Origin: Asaia sp. W19
Lineage (GTDB): Bacteria; Pseudomonadota; Alphaproteobacteria; Acetobacterales; Acetobacteraceae
Direction of reading: 5' to 3'
Length of the DNA: 64,000 nucleotides
NCBI RefSeq assembly: GCF_003994335.1
Contig: NZ_PNQZ01000059.1
Location: 1-64,000 of the forward strand
Within the stretch, counting starts at the first letter, position 1. Each line of letters begins with the position of its first letter. Below, piece by piece: positions 28,817-38,129 of this stretch. The position numbers were made by a program, and so were the translations under genes. The notes beneath the pieces were generated by a model. The model worked only from the letters and a program-made list of their open reading frames with translations, was not told where the DNA came from and ran no database searches.

Positions 28817-30292
28817 ATGAACCGAATCAGTGCGCTCATAGGCGTGTCATCCGAGCGTCATGACGTCTCTTACGTTCTGCGGATCTGTGCCGTCGCTGCG
28901 CTTGGCGGAATCTTGTTCGGCTATGATACTTCCGTCATCTCGGGGGCCATCGGCCCGATCAGGGCGCATTTCCAGCTCAGTGACGCCGCCACGGGCTGGG
29001 CCGTGTCCAGTGTAATCCTTGGCTGTATCATCGGTGCTTTCTCCTCTGGCTGGCTTGCCCACACGCTGGGGCGCCGCATGGCTCTGTTTGTCTGCGCAAT
29101 CCTGTTTTCGGTTCAGTCGATTGGAGCCGCCCTCGCACCGGATTTTCTGCAATTCGTGCTCTACCGTATTCTGGGCGGGCTGGCGGTAGGCATCGCCTCC
29201 GCCGTGTCGCCCATGTATATGTCTGAGGTCTCTCCCAAGGATATGCGCGGAAGAGCGCTTTCTATGGAGCAATTCGCCATCGTTCTTGGGGCCCTGCTCG
29301 TTTACGTCGTGAACTACCTCATTGCCGCCCGCGCCAGCACCGCCTGGCTCGAGACGATGGGCTGGCGCTGGATGCTTGGCTCAGAGATCGTGCCGTGCCT
29401 GATCTTCTGCGCGACAATCTTCCTCATTCCCGAGTCACCGCGGTGGCACATGATCCGCGGGCGTGAGGATCACGCTTTCCGCACGCTCAGCCGCATCTCG
29501 AATGACGCCCATGCGCGCTCACTCATGGCGGAGATAAGGGAGTCCATGTCCCGACATGGCGGAAAGGGCCATGCACTCGGTACGATTCTGAAAGACAAGC
29601 GCGCACGCTGGATCGTGTTTGTGGGCGCGATGGTCGCCGGGTTACAGCAATTCACAGGCATCAATATCGTCGTCTATTACGCCCCAATGCTGCTGAGCGC
29701 GACAAGCGGTAGCCTGCAGAATGCCCTGTTCCAGACGATCTGGATTGGTGTCGCCAATCTCGTCGGGGGAATGATCGGTGCCTGGATCGTCGACAGGAAG
29801 GGCCGTCGGCCGCTCATTCTCTGGGGCTCCCTTGGCATGACCCTTGGGCTGCTTGTGTCCTCGGTCGCGCTATACACTCAGGATACCGGCCTTCTGGCCC
29901 TGTTCGGTCTGCTCTTCTACATGTTGATGTTTGGACTCTCCTGGGGGCCCGTCGCGTGGATTCTCGTATCGGAGATCTTTCCCAATCGCATCCGTTCGGC
30001 CGGGATGAGCCTTGCTGTCGCCTCGAACTGGGTGATGAACTTCGTGGTAGCTCAGGGCTTCCCGATGCTCGCGGGCAACAGAACTTTGAATGAAGCCTTT
30101 CACGGCGCTTTTTCGATGTGGCTGTTTGCCTTGCTTTGCCTCGGATCCATGATTTTCGTTCTGCGCTATGTTCCCGAAACCCGTGGTGTGTCTCTCGAAA
30201 AGATCGAGGAAACCATGCTCGGTAATCCCAACGCTTCGGCATCACGGCCCCTCAAGGCCCAGAGCGGCATCGGTCATCCGGATCCCGTCTGA
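28817..30292 (+). CDS. MFS sugar:proton symporter (SP family)
   Basis: A 12-helix major facilitator of the sugar porter family, 491 residues. Signatures include GGILFGYDTSVISGAIG in helix 1, the GRR loop after helix 2 (HTLGRRMALF), GVASAVSPMYMSEVSP-type sequence after helix 4, QQFTGINIVVYYAP in helix 7, GRRPLIL and the PETRGVSLEKIEE end motif. It likely takes up a hexose or pentose such as xylose, galactose or glucose. The ATG at 28817 is chosen over 28811 because GGAGGG ends seven bases before it. Its last 41 bases overlap a convergent gene. Confidence 0.93.
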   Translation: MNRISALIGVSSERHDVSYVLRICAVAALGGILFGYDTSVISGAIGPIRAHFQLSDAATGWAVSSVILGCIIGAFSSGWLAHTLGRRMALFVCAILFSVQSIGAALAPDFLQFVLYRILGGLAVGIASAVSPMYMSEVSPKDMRGRALSMEQFAIVLGALLVYVVNYLIAARASTAWLETMGWRWMLGSEIVPCLIFCATIFLIPESPRWHMIRGREDHAFRTLSRISNDAHARSLMAEIRESMSRHGGKGHALGTILKDKRARWIVFVGAMVAGLQQFTGINIVVYYAPMLLSATSGSLQNALFQTIWIGVANLVGGMIGAWIVDRKGRRPLILWGSLGMTLGLLVSSVALYTQDTGLLALFGLLFYMLMFGLSWGPVAWILVSEIFPNRIRSAGMSLAVASNWVMNFVVAQGFPMLAGNRTLNEAFHGAFSMWLFALLCLGSMIFVLRYVPETRGVSLEKIEETMLGNPNASASRPLKAQSGIGHPDPV

Positions 30293-30845
30293 CGCGCGCG
30301 ATCCTGCCCGCGCTAACGAGCCCTTCGCCCTCGCAGAACTTTCTGAAGGCGCGAGGGCTCATGAGCATGATTTTGGGAAGATTCAGCGATTCGAAAAGGC
30401 GGCGATAGCGCGTTCTGTTATCGCGTGTCGCGCCGAGAATATGCCGGATCATGGCGAGCCTTACGGGTTCTCTGACCCGCCCGGGAAAAGCCCCGGGCCG
30501 CACGCCAGGGCGGAAGCAACGCCGGATATAGCGTCCCACACTGAGCCAACTCGGGCAGTCCAGAAGAATAACGCCTGTGGCGCGATCGAGCCGCTCCTGC
30601 AGACAGGAGGAATAATTGCCCTCAATGACCCAACCAGGATTGGCTAGAAGCCGGGCATGATCACCATGAAAATCCTGAATGCTCCGCAAGTTCTCGAAGC
30701 CGCCCGGCTCATAGCGAATCAGGTCGAGAGAATATACAGGGATGCCGCGCGCTCGGCTGATAAGACATCCCAGTGTCGACTTGCCACTATTCGAAGGACC
30801 GATGATGGCGATACGCGCGCCGAGCGCCTCAAGACAATTCGTCAA
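30252..30845 (-). CDS. P-loop NTPase, adenylate kinase/FlaR-like
   Basis: A 197-residue single-domain nucleotide-binding protein. Walker A is IAIIGPSNSGKSTLG (residues 12-26). Features seen in kinase-like proteins formerly annotated as DNA topology modulation protein FlaR are SLDLIRYEPGG, GWVIEGNYSS and ILLDCPSWLSVGRYIRR. It probably phosphorylates a small molecule; the substrate is unknown. The start is TTG at 30845 with GGAGGG ten bases before. The C-terminus overlaps the end of the MFS gene by 41 bases on the other strand. Confidence 0.78.
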   Translation of the reverse strand: MTNCLEALGARIAIIGPSNSGKSTLGCLISRARGIPVYSLDLIRYEPGGFENLRSIQDFHGDHARLLANPGWVIEGNYSSCLQERLDRATGVILLDCPSWLSVGRYIRRCFRPGVRPGAFPGRVREPVRLAMIRHILGATRDNRTRYRRLFESLNLPKIMLMSPRAFRKFCEGEGLVSAGRIARVRRDPDDRCRSGP

Positions 30846-31028
30846 AACTAGAATCCCTCCGGCTCTACCCCTGAACGCTCCGCTCGCTTACCTGACGAAG
30901 TCAAGCACAGTGATCACCAACCCTTTACCGCTCTGAACCCATGGGCGTCCGGATGCATGATGACCGCTCCTGTGTCACAATATGGGCTCTACCCACCTTA
31001 TGCGACGCTGCCATCACAGGAGACCATC

Positions 31029-31973
31029 ATGAATCGTCACCACGAACGGGGAATGGGTCTCGCGGAGTGGTCGCTCCTCCTGGTACTGGCCTTGCTTTGG
31101 GGCGGGTCTTTCTTTTTTTTCAAGGTTCTCGTCGCCTCGATCCCACCTTTCACGGTGGTTCTGGGGCGTGTGGGTCTGGCGGCAATGGCGCTCAATCTCC
31201 TTCTGCTCGTTCGGCGCGATCCGCTTCAGATCGACCGGTCCTGGTGGGGACAGCTTGCCCTGCTCGGCACACTCAATAATGTCATCCCTTTCACCGCTAT
31301 CGCCTTTGGCGAGACGCGTATATCCAGCGGTGTCGCTGCAATTCTCAACGCATCCACCCCCGTCTTCACCATAATCGTTGCGCATTTCCTCACACATGAC
31401 GAGAAGCTGCGTTGGGGCAAGATCGTCGGAATCATCACGGGATTCTGCGGCGTAGCGGTGCTGATCGGTCCAGCCCTATTCAACACGAACGCCCAGCACC
31501 CTCTTATCGGCGAGCTCGCTTGTCTGGCTGCGGCTTTAAGCTACGGATTTGGGGGGGTCTACGCACGCCGTTTCAGAAAACTGGCCCCCATAAAAATCGC
31601 AACCGGACAGCTCAGCGCCAGCGCGCTGGTCGTGCTGCCTTTTTCTCTCATCATCGACCGCCCCTGGACACTGCCGACACCCAGCGCCTCGGTCGCCTGG
31701 GCCTTCGCCGGGATCGCCTTCCTCAGCACAGCGCTCGCATTCATTCTCTATTTTCGGCTTCTCAGCACGACCGGGGCGACCAATCTGTCCCTCGTGACCT
31801 TTCTTCTGCCCGTCATGGCCTTGCTTCTCGGCACAGCGTTTCTTGGCGAGACCATTCGCTGGTATGCCATTGCTGGACTCATCCTGATCGGATCGGGCCT
31901 GGCCGCGATCGATGGGCGTCCATGGCGCGCAATCACCGGACGAACAACCTCCGTCAGCACCCCGCCCGTATAA
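31029..31973 (+). CDS. EamA/DMT family transporter
   Basis: A 314-residue inner-membrane protein with ten hydrophobic helices in two EamA repeats: LLWGGSFFFFKVL in helix 1 and GELACLAAALSYGFGGVYARRF opening the second half. Such proteins usually export metabolites or amino acids. The ATG at 31029 has AGGAG seven bases before it, and the longer open frame upstream adds unconserved residues. It stands alone between two minus-strand genes; no substrate can be assigned. Confidence 0.9.
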   Translation: MNRHHERGMGLAEWSLLLVLALLWGGSFFFFKVLVASIPPFTVVLGRVGLAAMALNLLLLVRRDPLQIDRSWWGQLALLGTLNNVIPFTAIAFGETRISSGVAAILNASTPVFTIIVAHFLTHDEKLRWGKIVGIITGFCGVAVLIGPALFNTNAQHPLIGELACLAAALSYGFGGVYARRFRKLAPIKIATGQLSASALVVLPFSLIIDRPWTLPTPSASVAWAFAGIAFLSTALAFILYFRLLSTTGATNLSLVTFLLPVMALLLGTAFLGETIRWYAIAGLILIGSGLAAIDGRPWRAITGRTTSVSTPPV

Positions 31974-32049
31974 GGCCGATCCTGCCATGCGCGCCCGTTG
32001 CTTCATTTGACGCGTGATGAGAGTACCAGGCAGGAATGTCAGGCAGATC

Positions 32050-32514
32050 TCAACCGCGTACGAGTTCCAGCTTCAGCGCCAGCAACGCAACCTGATCCGG
32101 CGAATGCCTGTGAAGATGCAACTGTTTTCCGCGCTCGATCCAATACATCCCGCACGCTGACTCTGCACTTGAGCCGGTCGATGACCCCGGTAGACAATCG
32201 ATTTCCGTCACGGCTTCCGGCTCGGAGAGCACAATCTTCCTGATCGCCACACAGGGGATGGGCCGACCATCGGCATCGACGACGGGAAGCTGGGGAAACT
32301 CGAAGAGAAGAGTCTGGCTTGCGGGTAAAAGTATATAACAACATTCGTCACCGGACATCCCCAGCCGGTCAAGATGCCGGCCGAACTCATCCGTAACAGT
32401 GATGCACGGGTCCTCTATTACTGAAGTGTCATTCCGCCTATGGCTATTTTTCGTTGGAAACTGGATGATATTCCCAGTATCCGAGTTTTCTATAGACGAA
32501 TTTTCTTGATCCAT
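32050..32514 (-). CDS. Hypothetical protein
   Basis: The family is not recognised. The protein is 154-161 residues: an ATG at 32535 or 32514 could start it and neither has a good ribosome site; 32514 is shown. The N-terminus is polar and Asn/Ser-rich, possibly disordered. The rest alternates charged and hydrophobic residues (CYILLPASQTLLFEFPQLPV, HRHSPDQVALLALKLELV) like a small mixed alpha/beta domain. There is no signal peptide or membrane helix. The 5' part is more AT-rich than the 3' part. A 230-base AT-rich gap separates it from ndk. Confidence 0.5.
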   Translation of the reverse strand: MDQENSSIENSDTGNIIQFPTKNSHRRNDTSVIEDPCITVTDEFGRHLDRLGMSGDECCYILLPASQTLLFEFPQLPVVDADGRPIPCVAIRKIVLSEPEAVTEIDCLPGSSTGSSAESACGMYWIERGKQLHLHRHSPDQVALLALKLELVRG

Positions 32515-32782
32515 TTTGGCAAAATAATGTATCATTCTATAGTCTCTACCCCATCACTACGAACTGGCAACATTAGCTGGTCAATTCTAGCACTACCGTT
32601 ACCCGAGTGCTTCGCGGATGACCGGTCTGGTAGATAATTTTCTTCCTACTATAAACTTTGGGCGTTAATAGTAAGTATTTCCTGACGATAGCATCCGAAA
32701 ACACGGCGCGAATATCGCCTTTGAGGATCGATCATGATCGGAAAGTTCATGATGACGGGTGGTTTGGGATGAGCAGAATACG

Positions 32783-32808
32783 AAAAAGGCGGCCCGAAGG
32801 CCGCCTTT
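32783..32808 (-). terminator. Intrinsic terminator of ndk
   Basis: AAAGGCGGCC pairs with GGCCGCCTTT around a CGAA/TTCG tetraloop, and the minus-strand transcript ends in a run of U from the A-tract at 32783-32787. It lies 24 bases after the ndk stop. Confidence 0.85.
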
Positions 32809-32831
32809 CAACGCCGTGAGGTCACGCAGCC

Positions 32832-33254
32832 TTACGGCAGGATCTCCGTCTCGGCGAAGAAGAATGCGATCTCGTTCTTCGCATTCTCAAGGCTGTCGGA
32901 GCCATGCACGGAATTGGCTTCAATGCTCTCGGCATACAGCTTGCGCACGGTACCATCAGCAGCCTGAGCCGGGTTGGTGGCGCCCATGACTTCGCGATGA
33001 TGCGCAACAGCGTTGTCGCCCTGCAGCACCTGCACCACCACCGGCTCTGCCAGCATGGAGGAAACGAGGCTGCCGTAGAACGGACGCTCGGCGTGAACGG
33101 CGTAGAATGCCTTGGCCTGATCTTCCGTCAGCTTGATACGCTTCTGGGCGACAATGCGCAGACCGGCTTCCTCGAAGACGGCATTGATCTTGCCGGTCAG
33201 GTTGCGACGGGTTGCGTCAGGCTTGATGATCGAAAGGGTGCGTTCCAGAGCCAT
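32832..33254 (-). CDS. ndk: Nucleoside diphosphate kinase
   Basis: A 140-residue enzyme that balances NTP and dNTP pools by phosphate transfer from ATP through a phospho-histidine. The family start [11 protein letters not shown], Lys in [16 protein letters not shown], the nucleotide-binding [14 protein letters not shown], and the active-site His in [12 protein letters not shown] are all present. Length and ends are standard. It is monocistronic, with a strong terminator. Confidence 0.99.
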   Translation of the reverse strand: MALERTLSIIKPDATRRNLTGKINAVFEEAGLRIVAQKRIKLTEDQAKAFYAVHAERPFYGSLVSSMLAEPVVVQVLQGDNAVAHHREVMGATNPAQAADGTVRKLYAESIEANSVHGSDSLENAKNEIAFFFAETEILP

Positions 33255-33371
33255 GGGGCATCTCCAGCATTAAAAAAGAAAAGCGTTGGACGCCCCTCCC
33301 CTAGAGCAAAACGACAACTCCTGATAGTCCGCTTGGCATCAAAACACGTCCATCCTGCCTGAGGAAATCCC

Positions 33372-35264
33372 GTGAGCCTGCTGACCATCACCGATCTGAC
33401 ACTGCGCATCGCCGGGCGTGTGCTGCTCGACACGGCCTCGCTCAGTATCGATCCCGGACGCAAGGTCGGCCTGGTCGGGCGAAATGGTGCGGGGAAGTCC
33501 ACCCTCCTCGCTGCAATTGCGGGCGACATCCACCCCGATGGGGGGGCGATCCAGCTCTCAAACCGGGCGACGATGGGGCGCGTCAAGCAGGAAACGCCCG
33601 AAGGCGATGCCTCGCTGATCGAGACCGTCCTGGCAGGCGATCTCGAACGCGCGCGTCTGCTGCACGAGGCCGAGACGACAACTGATCACGCCACAATGGC
33701 AGACATCCATGAGCGTCTCCTGGCGATTGACGCCCATTCCGCCCCGTCGCGCGCAGCAAGCATCCTGTCGGGGCTCGGTTTCGATCATGCGGCCCAACTC
33801 CGACCGGTCTCCTCCTTTTCGGGAGGATGGCGCATGCGCGTCGCACTGGCCACCGCCCTCTTCCTCAATCCGGATCTCCTCCTGCTCGACGAGCCGACGA
33901 ACCATCTCGATATCGAAGCGACAATCTGGCTGGAAAACTGGCTGAAGAGTTTTCCCGGCGCGGCTATCGTAGTCAGCCATGACCGGTCCCTGCTCGACAG
34001 CGTGGTCGACTCGATTGCCCATCTCGACAAGGGAAAGCTCAGCCTGACACCAGGCGGCTATAACGAGTTCGTCCGTATCCGCACCGAGCAGGCGTTACAG
34101 CAGAACCGCGCGGCGGAACGTCTTGCTGCCCAGCGCGCCCATATGCAGTCCTTCGTCGACCGGTTTCGGGCGAAGGCGACGAAGGCGCGGCAGGCGCAGG
34201 CGCGCCTCAAGGCCCTGGCACGCCTGCCTCAGATCGACTCAGTCGTTGAGGACAGCCCGACGCGTTTTTCCTTTCCAGAGCCTGCGCCCCTGCCGCCCCC
34301 GATGCTCATGCTTGACAGGGTAACGGTAGGCTATGAGGGCAAGTCCGTCCTCTCCAACCTGTCCTGCCGCCTCGATCTGGATGACCGCATCGCCCTCCTC
34401 GGTCAGAACGGTAAGGGGAAATCAACGTTTGCCAAGCTTCTGGCAGGACGGCTCGAACCGATGAGCGGATCGATGCAGCATTCGCCGCGCCTGCGTATCG
34501 GGTATTTCGCCCAGCATCAGGGAGACGAACTGATCCCGGGAGACACCCCGATCGACCATATGAGCCGCGCCATGCCAGAGGCGCCCCCCGTCGCGGTTCG
34601 GGCCCAACTCGACCGGTTCGGGCTTGATGCTGGCAAGGCTGAATCCCGTGTGCGGGATCTCTCGGGTGGTGAGAAGGCGCGTCTGCTCCTTGCGCTCGCG
34701 ACACGCAATGCCCCGCATCTGCTTCTGCTTGACGAACCGACCAACCATCTCGACCTCGATGCCCGCGACGCGTTGATACGCGCCTTGTGTGACTTCGAAG
34801 GCGCCGTCGTGCTGATCAGTCATGACGCCCATCTGGTTGAATCGGTAGCCGATCGCCTTTGGCTCGTGGATGACGGCACCATCACCCCGTTCGATGACGA
34901 CATGGACGGTTACCGAAACTGGCTTGTGGAACGCGCACGAAAAGCCGCAAGCGACACCAGGACAGAGGGCGACTCCGAGAATGCTGGCCGCAAGGAAGTA
35001 CGACGCGACCGGGCCGAGCAACGCAAGGCGCTCGCGCCGCTGCGCAAGGAAGCAAAAGCAGCCGAGCACCTCATGGAGCAGCTCGGCAAGGAACGCTTGA
35101 AGATCGAGGCGCGGCTTGCCGACCCTGCCTTGTACGAAAAGAGCGATTCCGGCGAAATTACCAAACTCAACACCCGACTTGGGGCGCTGAAGCTCGAAGA
35201 ATCTGCCGCAGAGGAGCGATGGCTGGCGGCCGAAGCCGAGATCGAGGCCGCGAACCAGAACTGA
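33372..35264 (+). CDS. ABC-F family ATPase (Uup/EttA-like)
   Basis: A soluble 630-residue protein with two ABC domains and no membrane segment, the ABC-F group that acts on ribosomes or, for Uup, affects DNA repair and transposon excision. Walker A copies are GRNGAGKSTLLA and GQNGKGKSTFAK; signatures are SFSGGWRMRVALA and LSGGEKARLLLALA; Walker B copies are LLLLDEPTNHLDIE and LLLLDEPTNHLDLD. The linker between the domains is Arg/Ala-rich. A coiled-coil C-terminal arm (about residues 530-630, rich in Glu/Lys/Ala) is typical of Uup. The start is GTG at 33372. Confidence 0.93.
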   Translation: MSLLTITDLTLRIAGRVLLDTASLSIDPGRKVGLVGRNGAGKSTLLAAIAGDIHPDGGAIQLSNRATMGRVKQETPEGDASLIETVLAGDLERARLLHEAETTTDHATMADIHERLLAIDAHSAPSRAASILSGLGFDHAAQLRPVSSFSGGWRMRVALATALFLNPDLLLLDEPTNHLDIEATIWLENWLKSFPGAAIVVSHDRSLLDSVVDSIAHLDKGKLSLTPGGYNEFVRIRTEQALQQNRAAERLAAQRAHMQSFVDRFRAKATKARQAQARLKALARLPQIDSVVEDSPTRFSFPEPAPLPPPMLMLDRVTVGYEGKSVLSNLSCRLDLDDRIALLGQNGKGKSTFAKLLAGRLEPMSGSMQHSPRLRIGYFAQHQGDELIPGDTPIDHMSRAMPEAPPVAVRAQLDRFGLDAGKAESRVRDLSGGEKARLLLALATRNAPHLLLLDEPTNHLDLDARDALIRALCDFEGAVVLISHDAHLVESVADRLWLVDDGTITPFDDDMDGYRNWLVERARKAASDTRTEGDSENAGRKEVRRDRAEQRKALAPLRKEAKAAEHLMEQLGKERLKIEARLADPALYEKSDSGEITKLNTRLGALKLEESAAEERWLAAEAEIEAANQN

Positions 35265-35308
35265 CGAATATCGTTACAGTGTCATCAATGTATCGAGAGC
35301 GGGAAATG

Positions 35309-36427
35309 ATGTCCGAATCCCAAGCCAAAGACGCCCCGACCGCCGGGCGCGAATTACTGCAGATCTTTCGTATCCTGCGCTTCACGCTCATCATCACTGT
35401 CGTCGTCCTTGCGGTATGGCTCATTGGCGACGTTCTGATGGTTGTGTTCGCCTCCACGCTCTTTGCGGTTATTTTGCACGGGCTTGCGCGTCTGCTGCGG
35501 GACAAGGCCCGCATGCCCTATCAGCTCGCTGTCGGTTTGGTGGCGCTACTGATCCTTGTGGCGATTGCCGCCCTTTTCTTCTTCAGCGGCCCCCAGATCG
35601 GCGATCAGTTCGTCAAGCTCAAACAGGCGCTCATCACCCAGTACGGCCAAGTGCGCGACCAGATGGGTACGAGCGCCTGGGGCCAATTTGCGCTCGATCA
35701 TCTGCCCAAGTCGCTCGGTGGCAATGAGCAGAGCAGCGGCCCCTCTCTAGGAGCCGGAATCGCCAATTCGGTCACTGGCCTTCTCAGCAGCGCCTTTGGT
35801 CTGCTGGGCACCATCGCCGTGATCCTGATCGCGGGGCTTTATTTCGCCATGTCTCCCGCCATCTATGTGGATGGCATGTTGCGCCTCGTGCCTGAGAGCC
35901 ATCGCCCGATGGCGCGCAATCTCATGCTGACCGCTGGAGCGACACTCTGGTCCTGGACCATGGGGCAGGCTTTCGACATGCTCGTGGTCGGCCTCGCCTC
36001 CGGTATTGGCCTGGCATGCCTCGGGGTACCTCTTGCCATGGCGCTCGGTGTCGTGGCCGGGCTTTGCAACTTCATTCCCTATATCGGCGCCATTCTGGGT
36101 GCGATCCCTGCCGTGCTGATCGCCCTTTCGCAGGGAACACGCACGGGGCTCATGGTGGCCGGACTCTACTGCGTTATCCAGTTTCTGGAAGGCAATGTGC
36201 TGGCCCCGTTCATCCAGCGTCATGCCGTGCACATGCCGCCCGCGCTCGCCATTCTCTCTCAGACCGTCTTCGGGACGATCCTTGGAGTGCCGGGGCTGAT
36301 CCTGGCCTCACCGCTTACAGCCGCGCTGCTTTCGATCGGCGATCACGCCACAGCACCGCTGGAAGAGGAAATGCGCACTGGCAAGGCCATGGGCGATGCG
36401 CCCCTAGCCCCTGCAGCAGCTGAATAG
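35309..36427 (+). CDS. AI-2E family transporter (PerM-like)
   Basis: A 372-residue membrane protein of the AI-2E/PerM (TqsA) family. Hydrophobic helices occur at about 20-55, 65-90, 160-185, 215-275 and 285-340, with the family-typical soluble stretch (about 90-150) in between and the conserved GVPLAMALGVVAGLCNFIPYIG region and GTILGVPGLILASPLTAAL near the end. Members export signals or other solutes, or act as antiporters; the substrate is unknown. Two adjacent ATGs (35306, 35309) follow a GCGGGAA sequence. It starts 45 bases after the ABC-F stop. Confidence 0.88.
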   Translation: MSESQAKDAPTAGRELLQIFRILRFTLIITVVVLAVWLIGDVLMVVFASTLFAVILHGLARLLRDKARMPYQLAVGLVALLILVAIAALFFFSGPQIGDQFVKLKQALITQYGQVRDQMGTSAWGQFALDHLPKSLGGNEQSSGPSLGAGIANSVTGLLSSAFGLLGTIAVILIAGLYFAMSPAIYVDGMLRLVPESHRPMARNLMLTAGATLWSWTMGQAFDMLVVGLASGIGLACLGVPLAMALGVVAGLCNFIPYIGAILGAIPAVLIALSQGTRTGLMVAGLYCVIQFLEGNVLAPFIQRHAVHMPPALAILSQTVFGTILGVPGLILASPLTAALLSIGDHATAPLEEEMRTGKAMGDAPLAPAAAE

Positions 36428-36493
36428 CATATGTCGGGCACTCTCCTGGCGGCGGATTGCCGCGCCGCCGGGACAAAGCCCCCTAGACGTCCA

Positions 36494-37972
36494 TCAAATT
36501 CCCAGGATAGCGCCTGTCCGCTCCCGGATTTCACGACAGGCCGTTTCGTCCTTGCGTAGATCAAGCCCATAACCTGGGATGACAGCCCTAAGGCGGTCCT
36601 GCCATTCAGGCAGCCGGTCAGCGAAATTTTTCTGCACCACCTGCAACGCGACTGAAGCCGCGATGGAGGCACCTGGAGAAGCGCCGAGCACGGCAGCCAG
36701 AGTGTGATCGGCGGTGCTAAGCACTTCGGTGCCGAATTTCAGGGTACCCCGGCCATTTTCCTTCTTGATGATCTGAACCCTTTGTCCAGCCACCGCGACG
36801 CGCCAGTCATCGGAACGGGCCGCAGGATAGAACGCGCGGAGCGCATCAAAGCGGGCCGTTTTCTTCTGGAGAACCTGACCGATAAGATACCGTACGAGAT
36901 CCCGGTTATCGACCATGACATCGAACATGGCCTTGGCATTATCGGTGGTGATCGAACGGGGAAGATCGCTCCAACGACCCGACTTGAGAAACTTGGTGGT
37001 AAAGCCCGCATAGGGACCGAATAGCAGATAGGGCCTCCCGCCGATGATACGCGTATCAAGATGGGGCACCGACATGGGGGGAGAGCCAACGGCCGCCTTG
37101 CCGTATACCTTGGCCGAATGGCGCTGGCAGAGATCGAGGTTATCGGCGTGCAGAAACAAACCGCTGACGGGAAAACCGGCATAGCCATGCGCCTCTGGCA
37201 GATCCGCTCCCTTGAGCAACTCAAGAGCTGCGCCCCCTGCGCCCACGAACACGAAGCCGGCTGAAACTGTCGTGGTCTGCCCTGTCTCGAGATCCTGCAC
37301 GCTGACGCGCCAGCGCCCACCAGCTTCTCGGTCGAGGGACGTCACCTTGTGACGGTAATGCAGATCGACCCCGCTCTCCTGCTCCAGCCTGCTGAACAAC
37401 GTGCGGGTCAGGGTCCCGAAATCCACGTCGGTTCCCTGCTCGACGCGTGTTGCGGCCAGCGGTGTCCCGGACGAACGACGGGCCATCATGAGCGGCGCCC
37501 ATTGAGCGATCTCTTCAGGGTTTTCGGTATAGCGCATGGTGTCGAAACAGTGATGACTGACCATCGCCTCGTAACGCGCCTTGAGAAAAGCGACGTTTTC
37601 CCCCCCTTGCACAAAGCTCATATGAGGACAGCGACGTATGAAGCTCTGCGGGTGCCCTATCCATCCCGTCTGGGTCAGATGAGCCCAAAGCTGACGCGAC
37701 AGATCGAACTCCGTGTTGACGTCAAGCGCCTTGGCAATATCGATACTGCCATCCTTGCGGCGGGTGGTATAATTAAGCTCGCAATAGGCTGCATGTCCGG
37801 TCCCGGCGTTGTTCCAAGCCTCGGAGCTTTCCTTCGCGCAGGAGTCGAGGGCCTCGAACATCGATATGCTCAGACCAGGATCAAGAGACCGGATCAGGGC
37901 GGCAAAACTGGCGCTCATGACGCCAGCACCGATCAGCACGATATCGGGTCGCTCTTGGCAGGTCATGGTCAT
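36494..37972 (-). CDS. mqo: Malate:quinone oxidoreductase
   Basis: A membrane-associated FAD enzyme of 492 residues that oxidises malate to oxaloacetate and passes electrons to ubiquinone, replacing NAD-malate dehydrogenase in many acetic acid bacteria. The FAD-binding Rossmann motif is DIVLIGAGVMSASFAALIR; then EALDSCAKESSEAWNNAGTGHA, ELNYTT and the C-terminal PGASIAASVALQVV follow, all Mqo hallmarks. The ATG at 37972 has GGAAGAG eight bases before it. The extra 29 codons of the longer open frame are not conserved. Confidence 0.96.
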   Translation of the reverse strand: MTMTCQERPDIVLIGAGVMSASFAALIRSLDPGLSISMFEALDSCAKESSEAWNNAGTGHAAYCELNYTTRRKDGSIDIAKALDVNTEFDLSRQLWAHLTQTGWIGHPQSFIRRCPHMSFVQGGENVAFLKARYEAMVSHHCFDTMRYTENPEEIAQWAPLMMARRSSGTPLAATRVEQGTDVDFGTLTRTLFSRLEQESGVDLHYRHKVTSLDREAGGRWRVSVQDLETGQTTTVSAGFVFVGAGGAALELLKGADLPEAHGYAGFPVSGLFLHADNLDLCQRHSAKVYGKAAVGSPPMSVPHLDTRIIGGRPYLLFGPYAGFTTKFLKSGRWSDLPRSITTDNAKAMFDVMVDNRDLVRYLIGQVLQKKTARFDALRAFYPAARSDDWRVAVAGQRVQIIKKENGRGTLKFGTEVLSTADHTLAAVLGASPGASIAASVALQVVQKNFADRLPEWQDRLRAVIPGYGLDLRKDETACREIRERTGAILGI

Positions 37973-38129
37973 GAGGCAGCTCTTCCAGTCAGGGGACAGA
38001 TGGTCGACGCTTGCGAGACGCGTCGTATCGGCACGCGTGCGTCGGGTCTCTTCAAACACAGCTTCATAGCATCAATCGAGCCCCCCCGGCCGTGAATCAG
38101 CCGGAGTTGATCAGATAGCGGGTCGAAAA

